Notes under the pieces: model-generated | Database searches by the model: none | Seen by the model: only the letters and a program-made list of their open reading frames with translations | Told to the model about the DNA's origin: nothing | Program-made: the position numbers and the translations under genes | Shown here: piece after piece, positions 12,734 through 23,935 of the stretch | How positions within the stretch are numbered: position 1 is the first letter of the stretch | Layout of the letters: each line of letters opens with the position of its first letter | From: Phoenix dactylifera | Taxonomy: Eukaryota > Streptophyta > Magnoliopsida > Arecales > Arecaceae | Direction of reading: 5' to 3' | Assembly: GCF_009389715.1 (NCBI RefSeq) | Contig: NC_052399.1 | Location: forward strand, 21,259,045-21,323,044 | Length of the DNA: 64,000 bases

Positions 12734-14167
12734 TGGTGGATCCCGCCCCCTCCAATCAACTGATGCTTGGTTGCTTTATCCGAAAGTTGTGGGACACCAT
12801 CTGTAGTTAAATGATGCAGTATATATATTGTATTCCAACTTCATGCTTGCTGGTACCATATAGCTGCGTGGCTTTCAGACATGGACATTTTTAGCTCGTT
12901 TTCTGGAATATCTGCTAAGCTTTGTGATATGGACATGGACATTTTCACCGGACCTTTTGTTTCACACCTTTGTCGATACCTATTTCATTCGATGTGCTGG
13001 CTTGTCGGATGAATCGATGCTCCATTGGTCACTCTTTACGTTTCCGCTCTCCTGTTTAAGCTTTTCTGTAGGTTTTTCTCCGGTCAAAAAAGATATGCAG
13101 GTTTTTGGGGCAAATGAATTTTGTTATTTTGTTTGACGATTGATGTGATTAGTAGCCTCCTCCGGTGCTTGACTGCGTTCGGGGACTGACTTGAGAGTTG
13201 AGAGATTTAGGTTCCTGAAGACTATAGGATCCGAGTCATACTATCTGTATTTGGATATTCTGTTTTCCTACCCCGCCTTCAAGCATGGAATGCAGGGCGC
13301 TCTGGTTTGACCAAGAGCAGCTAACCTATGGCACTTTTTGAGGCAGTGCTTCCTGGTAGCAATGGAGGCAGTTTTTTTTTTTTTTTTTTTGTCCCTTAGC
13401 AGGTACCAGTCACCAAGTCTTCATGTTTTGCGCCTACAGTCTAAGCTTGTGGGTGCTTAAATCCTTGTACTAGTTAACTGGACCGGACTGGACATGACTT
13501 CTTCTTTTTAAATTTTTAGATGTTTTATTATTTGAATGTAAATTGGATAATATTGTGCCCGCTTTTTCCCCCTCTTTTCGCAGTTTTGTCGGTTTGAAAT
13601 TTAGAAAGCTATTGTGATCAGTTTTGAATTTTAATGTATTGCGAATGATGTGCTGTTCGAAACCTCTCTGTGAGCATCATGTCTACCCATGCAGGTTTTC
13701 CCTTTTCACCATACATAAAAGCGAGGGCTGGCTGAGAGAAAACAGGTTCTGCTGCCATCGCCAGCACCATATATGGACTAACCTTACCTACCGCATTTTC
13801 CTACAACCCAGTGCCTGAACTAAAGGTGCCTAAAACCCAGTGCCATATTTGACAAGAGCTGCTTCTTGGAGGTTGCCTTCCTATCACTAAAACACTACTG
13901 ATTTGTTGAGATTTTCAAACTAGATTTGTGACATGTAATGTTGTTGTTACTGGATGCAGCAGCAGAGCTCAAGGTCACGCTAAGATTTTGATCACTTCTA
14001 TAAATATTTAACTTCACTCATGGCTTCTGTGAGTTGCACATACAGACTAAATATACAAATAGCTACTTGCATGACCTCTACTGGTAGCAAGGTTATCACA
14101 GATTGAAAGTACAGACAGAATAAAACAAATATGGGCGAAAAAATTGAAAGCAAATACACCTCAAGAT
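12734..14167. other. Convergent intergenic region with two 3' untranslated regions
   Basis: The RAD6-like gene ends at 12733 and the receptor-like gene, transcribed towards it, ends at 14168. The two 3' UTRs must lie here, but their poly(A) sites cannot be fixed by eye. A T-run of about 19 bases sits at 13373-13391. The frames seen here lack any recognisable family. No RNA gene was recognised. Confidence 0.55.
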
Positions 14168-16503
14168 CTAGGATTGGGTGCTGAGATTCTCGCTGCTGCC
14201 CCATCCATCCTGGACTTGCACAGAATACTGTAGGTTCCAGAGAACATCATCGATCGAGGGACGCATGCTGGGATCTTCAGATATACAGTTCAAGGTAATT
14301 TCAACTGCCGTTTTCAAGGAGCCAAGAGCAAAGGTGCCGCAAATGGCAGGGTCGGCCATTCCTTTCAGCTTTGCCGGGCCATCGGTTAAGCTTTTCTGGA
14401 GCTGCGGAACATGGTAAGCACTTCCCATGTTATTCATGCTTCCTTTTTGGTAATTAAGGCTATTAAGACTTTTGTTTAGTGCAAAAGCCAAATCTGAAGT
14501 CTAAATCGATGTTATCGTGACACCAAAGAAGATAAGAACTGAATACCTGAACTTTCAGAGAATCCAATTCGCTTTGGGATTCTGCAGGTTTGCCCGTGAT
14601 AATTTCTAAAAGAATCAGGCCCAGCTGATAAATATCTTCTTTTTCACCATGATCCAAACTCTGAATGCTGCGAACATGAGAAAGTGGGGAAGAAAAGAAT
14701 TAGACTTTCATATGATCATAAGCCAAACCTACTTCCACCTTTGACTTGCATCACCTTCATATGGTATTAAACATAAGCATAACTCTGAATGCAATTACTT
14801 TGTAAACATTTTCCCACAAACTTTTTTGTAACTACTATTCTTTTCCAATGTCTTCTTCTTTTGAGCAATATGGTGATTTTGTACCACCACCAGGGTCCAA
14901 ACTCTGGACCTCCCTCTGGACCTTCTGGCAACTTCTCTCAAGACTCATCATGTTGTTTTGGATTGGTGATTGTGTTTTAGTTTTTTTCTCTTTTGTTTTT
15001 CCCCCTTTTAAAATTTCCTCCCCTTGTATTTCCCTTGCAGAGTTTAGGCATTGGACAGTGTTCAGTAGTCATGTAATCAAACTACTTTTGCCAATCAAAT
15101 TGTCCACTTGCAATCAATATGGATTAGACATGTTACCTGCCAAAGTCGCTATCTTCCATTTTGGCGAAAGGGCTTTCAGAACCTACCTGATAGACCCAAG
15201 ACAGAGATTTAGCTATGAACGAAATATGGAACACTAAAACCTTTGCCTTCAATAAAGTTTGTGCTTACCTTGTTGTTCTTATTCTTCAGCAGCACTGGAA
15301 GATTATAATTCCTAATTTTTGTAGTAAGAGTTTGGTCCAACAAAATATTTTCGATGTTGAGATCATTTCCAACAATACCAGGAACTGTCACTGTGTGCAA
15401 GAACTGAATTCCCCTTGCAACCCCAATAACTGCTGATACTCTCTGCGGCCATTTCATCATCTCGCGCTTTCTCCACTCTGGCAAGTTGGAGGGCAAAAAA
15501 AAAAAAAAAACATCAAGTAAAATCCACTCATCTAATCTAGTCTTAGGAAGCAAGAGAATGTTCGCCTTTCAATTACCAGTAAGATGACTCCTTAAAGTTC
15601 CATTTTGGACATGCTCAAAAACAAGCAAGACAGTACTTGCTGCGTTAGCACCATCCTGGCCACTAACAATGCAATGCCCCAAAATGCTGACCAAATGACG
15701 GTGCCTGAGCTTTGAAATGAGATCCATGCACTTCAGTAGGCTTTGAAGAGAATGCTTTGGTTTCAACTTCAAACATCTCACCACAGCCATAGAGCCATCC
15801 TGAAGCCAACCCCTGTAGAACTGAGAAGGCAGGGAAGAATTTTTTAAAATTAAAGGAGGGTCAGCAAAGACAGTATCTTTTTTTTCAGTAAAAAAAGTGA
15901 ATCCCTGACAAAAAGAAACAAAGCGGCACCAAAAAGCATAAAGATCGTCTCTTCCACCATCATAGGAATTTCTACCACCTAAAAGAAAATTGAAAGAAGT
16001 CCACCAAGGTAACCATAGTTTCCATCACAGAGAGATGATTCAAGAAGAGATCTGGAACTTGACCAACAAGCTTATCACCTCATCATGAAATACACATGTG
16101 AAATATTTTAGAAAACAGTAGGCAAACACAAGTTGTACATGCAATGCACAAGATCATCCTTGTAGCTAAGACTTGTAAACGAAAAAGTTTGGCAGGGCTG
16201 AATGGTTTATAATATTTATGGTGAAGACAGGAAGATGCATAACTCTTGATGCTTAAGCAATGCTACATTACATGCTCTCTACTTTTCAGACTTGATTTCA
16301 GTCATTCTAGTGGATGATAAAACTTGATGAGATTGTGCAGAGAGGTAAATCTAAAAATTGCCATGCGAGAGGGTTTTAAGAAATTCAAATAGACTTCTAG
16401 TCAGCCTTCTGAAGTCTTAGGTTACTTCCTTAAATTCAAGGAAAATACCCATGTGCATGATTTGAATGTGTTTGGACTTTTTCTTTCATCATATTATACA
16501 TAC

Positions 16504-16535
<32 letters not shown>

Positions 16536-18869
16536 GTAGAGAGAGAGAGAGAGAGAGAGAGAAAGGGTGACCTAATTAATATAATTTATCTCTTTTGTCA
16601 GCTTGACACTAGAACAGAGGACCTCATAACAAAAGGATTTAACATTCAAGTAGCAAGAGGATTTATCTCTTACATCAACTTTTACTCTTGTTTAGATATA
16701 TTCATGAGGAGAAATCTAAGTCAACTCCAAACATAATGTCTAGACTAGTCTTAGATTTCAAAATTCTATTGGTAAAGAGAATTAGTACTGGAGATCAAAA
16801 TTTCCATATGTTTCGATTTCATCTCCTAAAGCAAAAACAATTATATATATTTCACTCTCTTACATGTCCTTACGGACCATCCTCAATCAAATTTGATGGT
16901 CCGCAAGGACAGGTAAGAGAGTAAAAAAAACACTAGAATGTGTATGGATTTTTTCTTTCATCATATAGAGAGACAGATAGAGAGAGAGAGAGAGAGAGAG
17001 GGTGACCTAATTAATCTAATTTATCTCTTTTGTCAGCTTGACACTGGAACAGAGGACCTCATAACAAAAGGATTTTAACATTCAAGAAGCAAGAGGATGC
17101 TCTTACATCAACTTTTACTCTTGTTTAGATATATTCATGAGGAGAAATCTAAGTCAACTCCAAACATAATGTCTAGACTAGTCTTAGATTTCAAAATTCT
17201 ATTGGTAAAGAGAATTAGTACTGGAGATCAAAAATTCCATTTGTTTTGATTTCATCTCCTAAAGCAAAAACAATTCTATATATTTCACTCTCTTACCTGT
17301 CCTCGCGGACCATCCTCGATCAAATTTGATGGGTCGAATGTATCGGTTGCTTCCTCGAGTTCTTCGATGCTAAAAACACGATAGGGAGTCAGCCCAAGTG
17401 TAGCTACACTCGCTGCTTGAGACATGTGCCCTATCAAAGACAGAATTTTGGTTTCATGGTCAAAAAAAAAAAAATGCATGAGAATTTCAAACAGATTCAA
17501 GCCATCCAAGAGGAAAGTTTTTGTTTTATTTTTATGGTGGTCTACATATGAACTTCAGAATTTTTTATTTCTTTCCTAAAGGTTCATCATATATCTAACA
17601 TCAGAATAGCTCATCAAAGAGTATTAGAATTCAGCAAGTATTCTTACGTGTCTCTGCAGGAGTTCTTCTTGGAGAGGCTTGAACCTGAGTTTTTCTCGCA
17701 ATGGATTTCTGGAACATGCTGCTCTCTGGATTCGCTCCTGCTCTCCTCGTCCTTGAAACCAAGAAAAGTACTAGACCCAACAGCACTGCGCCACCCACGA
17801 CACCTCCGGCAATGCCGAATATAAGGCCCAGCTTGCTCTTCGATCTGCTCTTCTCATCAGCTGGAGGCAGAATGGCCGCCAGCGCCCCAGCGTTGCAATA
17901 AGAATTCGAGCGCTGGTACCTCGAATCCCCAGAAGTCATGCAGTTCCCCGAATTCAGCACCACCAGGCTCGAAGAATTCGAGCGGATGCAGCGAGGCAGT
18001 CCTCCGATCAAAAGATTGTTGGAGATGTCGACGTATCCCAGATCGCCGCTGCAAGACAGGTTCGCCGGAAGTTGCCCGGCGAGATGGTTCGCGGACAGAT
18101 CCAAGTATCGAATAGATGGCAGTGAAAACAGGAAGGGCGGAATCCAGCCGACGAAGTGATTGGAAGCCGCATCCAGCTTCTGCAGCTGATCGAGTGCTGC
18201 TAGTCCCGCCGGGATTTTGCCGCTAAAGCTGTTGTTTTTGAGGACCAGAGTCACGAGACTCTCGCCGAGGGAGGGGAAGTCGGGGCCGAGGCGGTTGCCG
18301 CCCAAGTCCAACTCGGCGAGAATCGGCAAGGATTTTTTGAGGTCGGGAATCGTTCCGTTGAAGGAGTTCCCCGCCAAGACGAGATTTTGGAGGCTGGACA
18401 TGGTCGAAATCTCCAGAGGGATCGCGCCGTGGAGGAAGTTGGAGCTCAAGTTGAGGACTTTGAGGGAGGCGAAGCGATCCACCTTCCCGGGCAGCGGTCC
18501 CCAGATACCGAGTGATACCAGGGAGAGGACGGTCAAGCTGGGGAGCCTCGAAAGGGTGGTGAACAGGGAATCGGAGGAGAAGCTGGAGGGCAGGGGGATC
18601 CGGCGGCCGCCGACGATAGCGAGCTGGGTGATGCGGTCGCCGGAGCAGGCGACAGAGAGGGAGGGGGAGGGAGGGAGGAAGCAGAAGTTGGTGTAGTTGG
18701 TCAATCCGGCGAGCGCGGGAGGGAACTCGAGGAGCCGCTGGAGGCGGAGGAGGGTCTTAGATTGGGAGGGGGAAAGCTGTTGGGCCGAGGCAGTGAGAAA
18801 GAAGCAGAGGAGGACAAAAACAGAGAGGTAGAAGAATCTGGGCTTGGAACGCCATGATAAAGATGCCAT
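14168..18869 (-). CDS. Leucine-rich-repeat receptor-like protein with inactive kinase domain (At3g03770-like class)
   Basis: Minus-strand exons are 18869-17648, 17430-17297, 15820-15577, 15477-15269, 14660-14547 and 14401-14168, joining in phase to about 718 aa. The chosen start (18869) opens MASLSWRSKPRFF with a hydrophobic signal peptide; an in-frame upstream ATG at 18965 would add 32 residues ahead of it and is less likely. Leucine-rich repeats fill about residues 90-310, a Cys-containing juxtamembrane part follows, and one membrane span (GLIFGIAGGVVGGAVLLGLV) lies near residues 348-372. The cytoplasmic part starts with FSIEELEEATDTF. The kinase fold is degenerate: the ATP lysine position reads MAVVRCLKL, the HRD loop reads GNDLNIENILLD, and the DFG position reads RNYNLP. 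It is therefore read as a plasma-membrane pseudokinase, as in the family. The ligand is unknown. Exon 5 starts at a choice of nearby AGs; 14660 keeps phase. Confidence 0.88.
16499..16562 (+). repeat. Compound microsatellite (CATA)n(TA)n(GA)n
   Basis: Runs of CATA, then TA, then GA, within the duplicated block of the receptor-like gene. A shorter GA version is found in the second copy at 16978-17000. Confidence 0.95.
16854..16922. repeat. 28-bp inverted repeat (fold-back) derived from the exon 2 donor region
   Basis: The left arm (16854-16881) and right arm (16895-16922) are complementary at 26 of 28 positions around a 13-base loop. The left arm plus loop correspond to the exon 2 end and its splice donor as seen at 17290-17330. 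The right arm is the same end copied back in reverse. It lies at the edge of duplication copy A, which suggests a template-switch or snap-back event during the duplication. Confidence 0.85.
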
Positions 18870-19750
18870 TTTTATCTGATGAATTGAGTGATGGTGGTGG
18901 CGGACAATGGGAGAATGTGCATGGATACGAGTCATGCTGAGTTTTGCCTTGAAAACTCTTGACAAGTCGCCATTTGTGAGCTTTAGCTACGTCAGAGAAG
19001 CTTCATATGCAGCTCTCTACTGTTCCATTTCCAGCAAAACCAAACTAAATATGAGAGAGAGATGAAAGATGGTGATTTGCTCAATGGCCAAAACGATTGA
19101 AAAAGATGGTGATTTGCTCGATGGCCAGAACGATTGAGAAAAATGGTTGTTATCAAACTGGTGGGCGAGTCAGAGTCCGGAGGTGGCGAGGGAGAGACAC
19201 AGAGAGAGAGAGAGAGAAGGCAACCACCGGTGGAAGTGGAAACCAGAAATAGTGGACGGCTGGCGGGGGACGCGGGGGTTCGCTTTACAGCCTACCCACG
19301 TGTCGTAGTCACGTGCGCTCTGTGGAAACCGGCGAGTTCCATGGCCCGGTATGATGCCAAACTCCTCCTCTTCTTCTTCTTTTTTCTTTTTTTATTGCTC
19401 GGAGATCGGGGAGAGGAGTTGAAATAACGCGTTATTTTCACATTAAGAGTCTTTAATAAGTCTTCTGCATTACGAATATTAAATAATAATTAATAATTGT
19501 ATGCAAAGATAACTACATAAGCCGAGCTGGAGCACACTTAAGTATCTCTATATTTAAGAAGGCTATTAATTGAATGATTGAAGGGGGGAAGTAACTTCAA
19601 TAACATGTCATTATAATTATTTAGAAATTATGAGTGGTGCATAAGATTGTAATAGAATTATTGATAAAATTGGATATTAAATAAAGATTAAAATAGTTTA
19701 TTTCTTTATGGATATAAATATTTAATCTTTAATGGTGTCGCGCTCATTGA
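18870..19750. other. Upstream region of the receptor-like gene
   Basis: This region should contain the promoter of the minus-strand receptor-like gene. A short GA run (19199-19217), a G-box pair and a pyrimidine tract (19365-19396) are visible. I could not pick a TATA box with confidence. A 97-residue + strand frame starting at 19134 covers the GA run and is taken as chance. Confidence 0.45.
19297..19315. promoter_or_regulatory. Pair of CACGTG G-boxes upstream of the receptor-like gene
   Basis: Two perfect palindromic CACGTG cores, at 19297-19302 and 19310-19315, lie 13 bp apart about 430-445 bp upstream of the receptor-like start codon. The flanks read CCACGTGTC and GTCACGTGC, which fit the ABRE/G-box class bound by bZIP and bHLH factors. 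The sites are seen directly; ABA or light responsiveness is inference. Two cores this close are unlikely by chance in AT-rich DNA. Confidence 0.5.
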
Positions 19751-19751
19751 A

Positions 19752-19927
19752 GATTAGTTTAGTCAATTTCTTTGAAAACTGGGGAGGTCCTCTCCTTTTC
19801 AGGATGGGGCTCTACATGTGCGTGGGTTGAAATGGGCAAGACTAGTTTAGCCAATTTTTTTGAAAACTTGGAGGTCCCCCTTCCTTTCAAGATGGCGCTC
19901 TCCATGTGCATAGGTTGAAATAGGCAC
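19752..19927 (+). repeat. Tandem duplication of 88 bp
   Basis: Two adjacent units of about 88 bp (19752-19839 and 19840-19927) share GA-TAGTTTAG-CAATTT, a GGTCC block and CATGTGC-T-GGTTGAAAT-GGCA. They differ at about a dozen sites. No coding role was seen. Confidence 0.8.
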
Positions 19928-22129
19928 AGTGCCTGAGCTTTCGTAACGGAATCTCAATGGTAGTGCGAAGCAGCGCCATATTTATGATCAGAGGCCTCAA
20001 CTCTAGACTATTGTAGCAGGAAGCAGACGTAATTATGACATTTCTGTCATATAAGAGGAGCTGAGAGCTACTTGGAAGAGCTATCGCCTACGCAATGCTT
20101 CGTTTCAGAACGGATTGCATTCTCTTCAATAGCAGATTGCATCTACCTGACATGGTGATTAAATGGATTTAGAGCCAGTGCAGAGCACATGGCGTGGACA
20201 TCCGTTCCTGCAGGACATCCATAGGCTGATAAAATATTATGTTGCTTTATGATTCGCTCATATGTATCAAGAGCTGATTGGACCGTTTTTTTATGTTGCT
20301 CAATGTTTTGGTGGTATTTTCTGTAATAGTTATGAAATTATTTTTTATCTTTTTTATTTTTTTGATGTAGAACTGAATTGACTTATCCATTTTTTTTAAA
20401 AAAAAATAACTATGGGGCACAATGCTGTCCTTGTCTTAGGAAATCTTTTATTCGTACATCTACTTGATGACAGATAATTTACTAATGGACTCGGAACCAC
20501 TTCTTTAGTCATCATTCAACGCGTCAAAAAAAATGAGCCCGCCCATCCCCACGCGAGTCAAAGAATCCCAAAAAAGTTTCTCCATCTCTACGCTCTTTCC
20601 AGTCACCGCTATGAGTGCATGACCTACCAATTCGAGACCCACTCAACGATCGATTGGCGTCGCGTAGAGTAATAACTCTCGCAACCCAAAACCACTGCAT
20701 AATCTTCAACCCGAATATTGGTCATCTTGGTAGGTCAGGGGCATGCGAAATTCCATAACACGTATGTCGTCGTTACCGAATGATATTATTGTCATTATTC
20801 TCGGTTTTCAAGCTAAAAGTTTGGCTACGAAATAAAAGTTTTCCATGCTTGTAGAAAATTTGATTTGGTAATCAGATGCAGGCCAATGACTTCAATTGAA
20901 TATCTTTCCTGCAAGAAAAAAACCAACTAAATTCGTATTGAAAAATAAGAAGTGGAGCTTATTGCACAGGTCAACCTTTTTTCTGCTCAATAAAAATAGT
21001 TTGGATAAATTAAAACCATCGACTCACTCACTCTCATATGTATGTTAGATACCACTAGGGATAGATATTTCCATTTTTTTTTTGGGTATCCTATGATTTT
21101 TATATAGTAATTGTTACGGCTTGCACTAAACACTTCTACTAAGAAAAGAAAATATTCTTTGATTTATTAATTTGTTCCCACCTATCTAAAAAAATTAAAA
21201 GTCAGATGTTTTTCGAGAATTTTCTTATAAGACATTATTGCCTACACTACATACACTAATAACTACTGCTTGTTCCTATAGCTTCTATTCATCAAGTGTG
21301 CATATCAGAACATCGCCATAAGAATCAGCAGTCGTGATTGGCTGCATGCACGATCATAGTGTAGATAATAATTTCTCCAAAATTATATCTACATCTCCGA
21401 GATGAAGATGTTTGGATAAATATTTTAATATAATAATTGTGTAATCATAATATGGGGAAAGCACGTGAAAGGATGGTTTGAATTAATGATAGTTAGGTTG
21501 GCGTTGGTCTACTCCCCAATCCTTAGTAACTAGTTAAAGATACACTCCCAAGGTCCACTCTACAAGGAAAAAAATTTAAAAAGTTCAATGGGAGTTGGTG
21601 AGAAGAGAGTGTGAGGGAGAGCCTCTTGTTTCCTTCCTCCTTGTCCTCAAATCATTTTGCCCATTGCGGTCCCACAAAGCAGAGGAGGTGTCGGTGGGGC
21701 TGTTCTACTGCTTTTACTGAGTTGCCATGGCAATGTTATAGCAAATTAAATATTTAGTTGGTAATGTTATGGGCCTAGGATTCTCCCACATTAGCTAATG
21801 TTTAGCTATCCCTGACCATATTGATGGAGCTGCCTTTTAGATGAATGGATTAGGATATTTGCTCCATCATTCTCTTTTGTCACATTGCGTTACATAATTT
21901 TCTCTCAGTTAACTTCTATTGGCTGTTTTTGCTCTGTCTCTACTTGGTACACATCATCGAAGCTCTCTCTGGTGCTGTCTGCTCTGGACCCTCTGGTACT
22001 TATTTCATCTTCCACACTGGAATTCTTTGTATCCTATTTATTATAACTATGATGCTTTTCTCCCAGCCTTGACTCTTGTGTACATCCTTTCCCACTCCCC
22101 TCTTCCACATTAATAGAACTAGCCATGTG
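19928..22129. other. Intergenic DNA without a recognised gene
   Basis: AT-rich sequence with short frames only (for example 60-65 residues at 20524-20709 and 21919-22113), none resembling a known family. I saw no repeat structure, RNA gene or splice-consistent coding chain here. Confidence 0.5.
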
Positions 22130-22521
22130 GCACTTTCCCTCTTTCTTCCTCTCTTTCTGCTTCTTCTCTCCTTCTCCTTCTTCTTTTTCTTCTTTTTATC
22201 TTAAAAAAAAAAAAAGAGGGAGAGAAAAACCTCACCCCACGTAGTAGCCCCCATTGGGCCCTCCTTCCATCAGAAAATATTCCATACAGATAGAAAGTTT
22301 CTCATACCCTCCCCGACCCGTGAATTACCCCACGTATGAGTAAGTCATCCCAGCATCACCTCAGTACCAGAGGACTAGTAGCGCTTCCAACAGGCAAGTC
22401 AGGGAAGGGCATCCGATTTCCACATTTAATCGACACCCGCGCGTTTCGAACCTGGATCACTTTATTAAAAACAAAGCCTCGTTCTAACTGTGCAACCACC
22501 TCGGTGGTGCACTTTCCCTCT
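22130..22521 (-). mobile_element. SINE-like retroposon with perfect 13-bp target-site duplications
   Basis: The word GCACTTTCCCTCT occurs at both edges (22130-22142 and 22509-22521), a classic target-site duplication around a 366-bp insert. Read on the minus strand, the insert starts ACCACCGAGGTGGTTGCACA. It has an internal GGTTCGAAACG word matching the Pol III B-box pattern about 55 bases in, and ends in a T run followed by an A/G-rich tail. It has no coding capacity. A tRNA-derived SINE is the best reading. A diverged relative lies near 48.6-48.9 kb in the same orientation. Confidence 0.75.
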
Positions 22522-23482
22522 CTTCAATGGGCTAATCAGGTATTCAGGTTCAGAGATAAGGCAGAACATTTCTTGGAACAATGAGCAGGATGGAAACTTG
22601 GATTTCCGGCACTATATTCAATGGCAGTTGCCTTGGATCTCAAGCAGGAATACGACACGTTTTTCATGGTTCCCACACAGCCCTGATATCAATGATCTAA
22701 TGGAGTCAGAAAATAATATATCACAGAAAAAAAAAAAAGCACAGTTGCATAATCAACTCATAATACAATACTCTACGGCGAAGGATACAATTTAGTCTGT
22801 AATTTTGTTAGCCTCATAGTATGTATGACTAGCTCAAAAAATGGTACAATCCTTGGCAAAGCGCCAAATATCTTGGAGCAAGAGTTATCTATCTACTACC
22901 TTCGGCTACCTTGAAATTCAATCAGCTACAGTAGCTGAATCATCCTCCAAATAGATAGAAAACAGTCTCGCATAGCTAATGTCCCACCAAGCTATCCTTA
23001 ACTTGGCTGTAGGGACGGTGGTATCATAAATTTGATTGTCGACGACTTCTTTATTGCCACCATGGCGAGTTCACATTCAGCAGATACTAACAAAAATAAC
23101 AGCCATAGTAGAGTAGTATCATATAGAATTTTTTGCAGATCATATCCTATATTAATATTATATATAAAATCTCTCTGCATCCCTATTTAGAAATCAATGC
23201 TGAAAATATCAACTTAAACTGCAAACGATTCTTTCTATTAATCTCCAATCATCTCAATAAACCATTGTTCCTGATTAAGTTAATCATGTATGAGGGTAAA
23301 GTGGGAATCTCAAAGTGAAACGGGAAACAAATTTTCAAGAGCTAACGGACACTAAACAAGAAATCCGGTTCGTTGGTTCGAGTCGATTACCAATCCTTCA
23401 TTTTTGATGTCCAGGTCACGTACTAGGCCATTGTGAGAAAAAGTGGCCGAGGCCAGCGGCACCTTCTGGATTCTCAAAAGAG

Positions 23483-23935
23483 GGTGAGGGGGAAGGTATT
23501 TTTTTTTTTTTTTTTTTTTGGTAAATCGGCCGCTCACAAGGGGGAAGGTATTTGGTATGCGAGACAGATGCTGAGGTTAACAGCCTATTTCTCAAGGATG
23601 ATTCCTCCATGGTAGTTGACTGGATTCGGAGAGCGGATAGAGACGGAGACGGTCACCCATTGATACGAGACACCCGTAGATTGGTGCGAGAGTTGTTCTC
23701 CTGCCAGATAGCGCATGTGTATCGAGGGGCGAACAGTGCAGCAGACTAGATTGCCTCTTATTTTGCCTGGCATTCCGGAGAGATCATTTGGATAAGCTTA
23801 GCTTGTATCCCACGCCCATTGTACTGTTTACTTTTATTTGATCTGACTGATTGTACTCATGTTATGAAATTAAATACCGTTTTGACCAAAAAAAAAAAAA
23901 AAAAAAAAAAAGAAGAAGAAAAAAAAAGGTGAGGG
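23483..23935 (+). mobile_element. 5'-truncated LINE 3' end with RNase H fragment and poly(A)
   Basis: From about 23555 a frame reads a C-terminal RNase H domain of plant LINE type, with D-D-S-S-M-V-V-D-W-I, then H-P-L-I-R-D and H-V-Y-R-G-A-N-S-A-A-D followed by a stop where Trp is usual. About 130 bases of 3' UTR lead to TTGACC and a 24-base poly(A) at 23888-23911. An 8-base word GGTGAGGG flanks the insert (23483-23490 and 23928-23935), a possible target-site duplication. Only the end of the second reading frame is present, so the copy is dead. A tiny second insertion sits inside it at 23502-23539. Confidence 0.8.
23488..23553 (-). mobile_element. Micro-insertion: 38-bp LINE tail with 14-bp target-site duplications
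   Basis: GGGGGAAGGTATTT is present at 23488-23501 and again at 23540-23553. Between them lie 18 T followed by GGTAAATCGGCCGCTCACAA. On the minus strand this is 20 bases of unique sequence ending in ACC and then a poly(A) tail, the same ACC-poly(A) junction as the LINE end at 23880-23911. The simplest reading is an extremely 5'-truncated LINE insertion nested in an older one. Confidence 0.75.

Larger units (their letters stand above)
16466..17330. repeat. Direct duplication of an intron/exon 2 edge inside the receptor-like gene
   Basis: About 365-430 bp are present twice: copy A at about 16466-16899 and copy B at about 16937-17330. Both run from a TTTTTCTTTCATCATAT lead through an AT/GA microsatellite, then a shared unique tract, to the 3' end of coding exon 2. 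Copy B contains the real exon end (17297 donor). Copy A carries a decayed copy of the same exon edge and its donor. The copies differ by scattered substitutions and by microsatellite length, so the duplication is not very recent. Confidence 0.85.

Noticed and set aside
18217-18696. 159-residue + strand frame
   Set aside because: It lies antisense to the leucine-rich-repeat exon of the minus-strand receptor-like gene and mirrors its GC-rich codons.
19134-19427. 97-residue + strand frame
   Set aside because: It spans a GA microsatellite and a pyrimidine tract, opposite to the gene whose promoter should be here.
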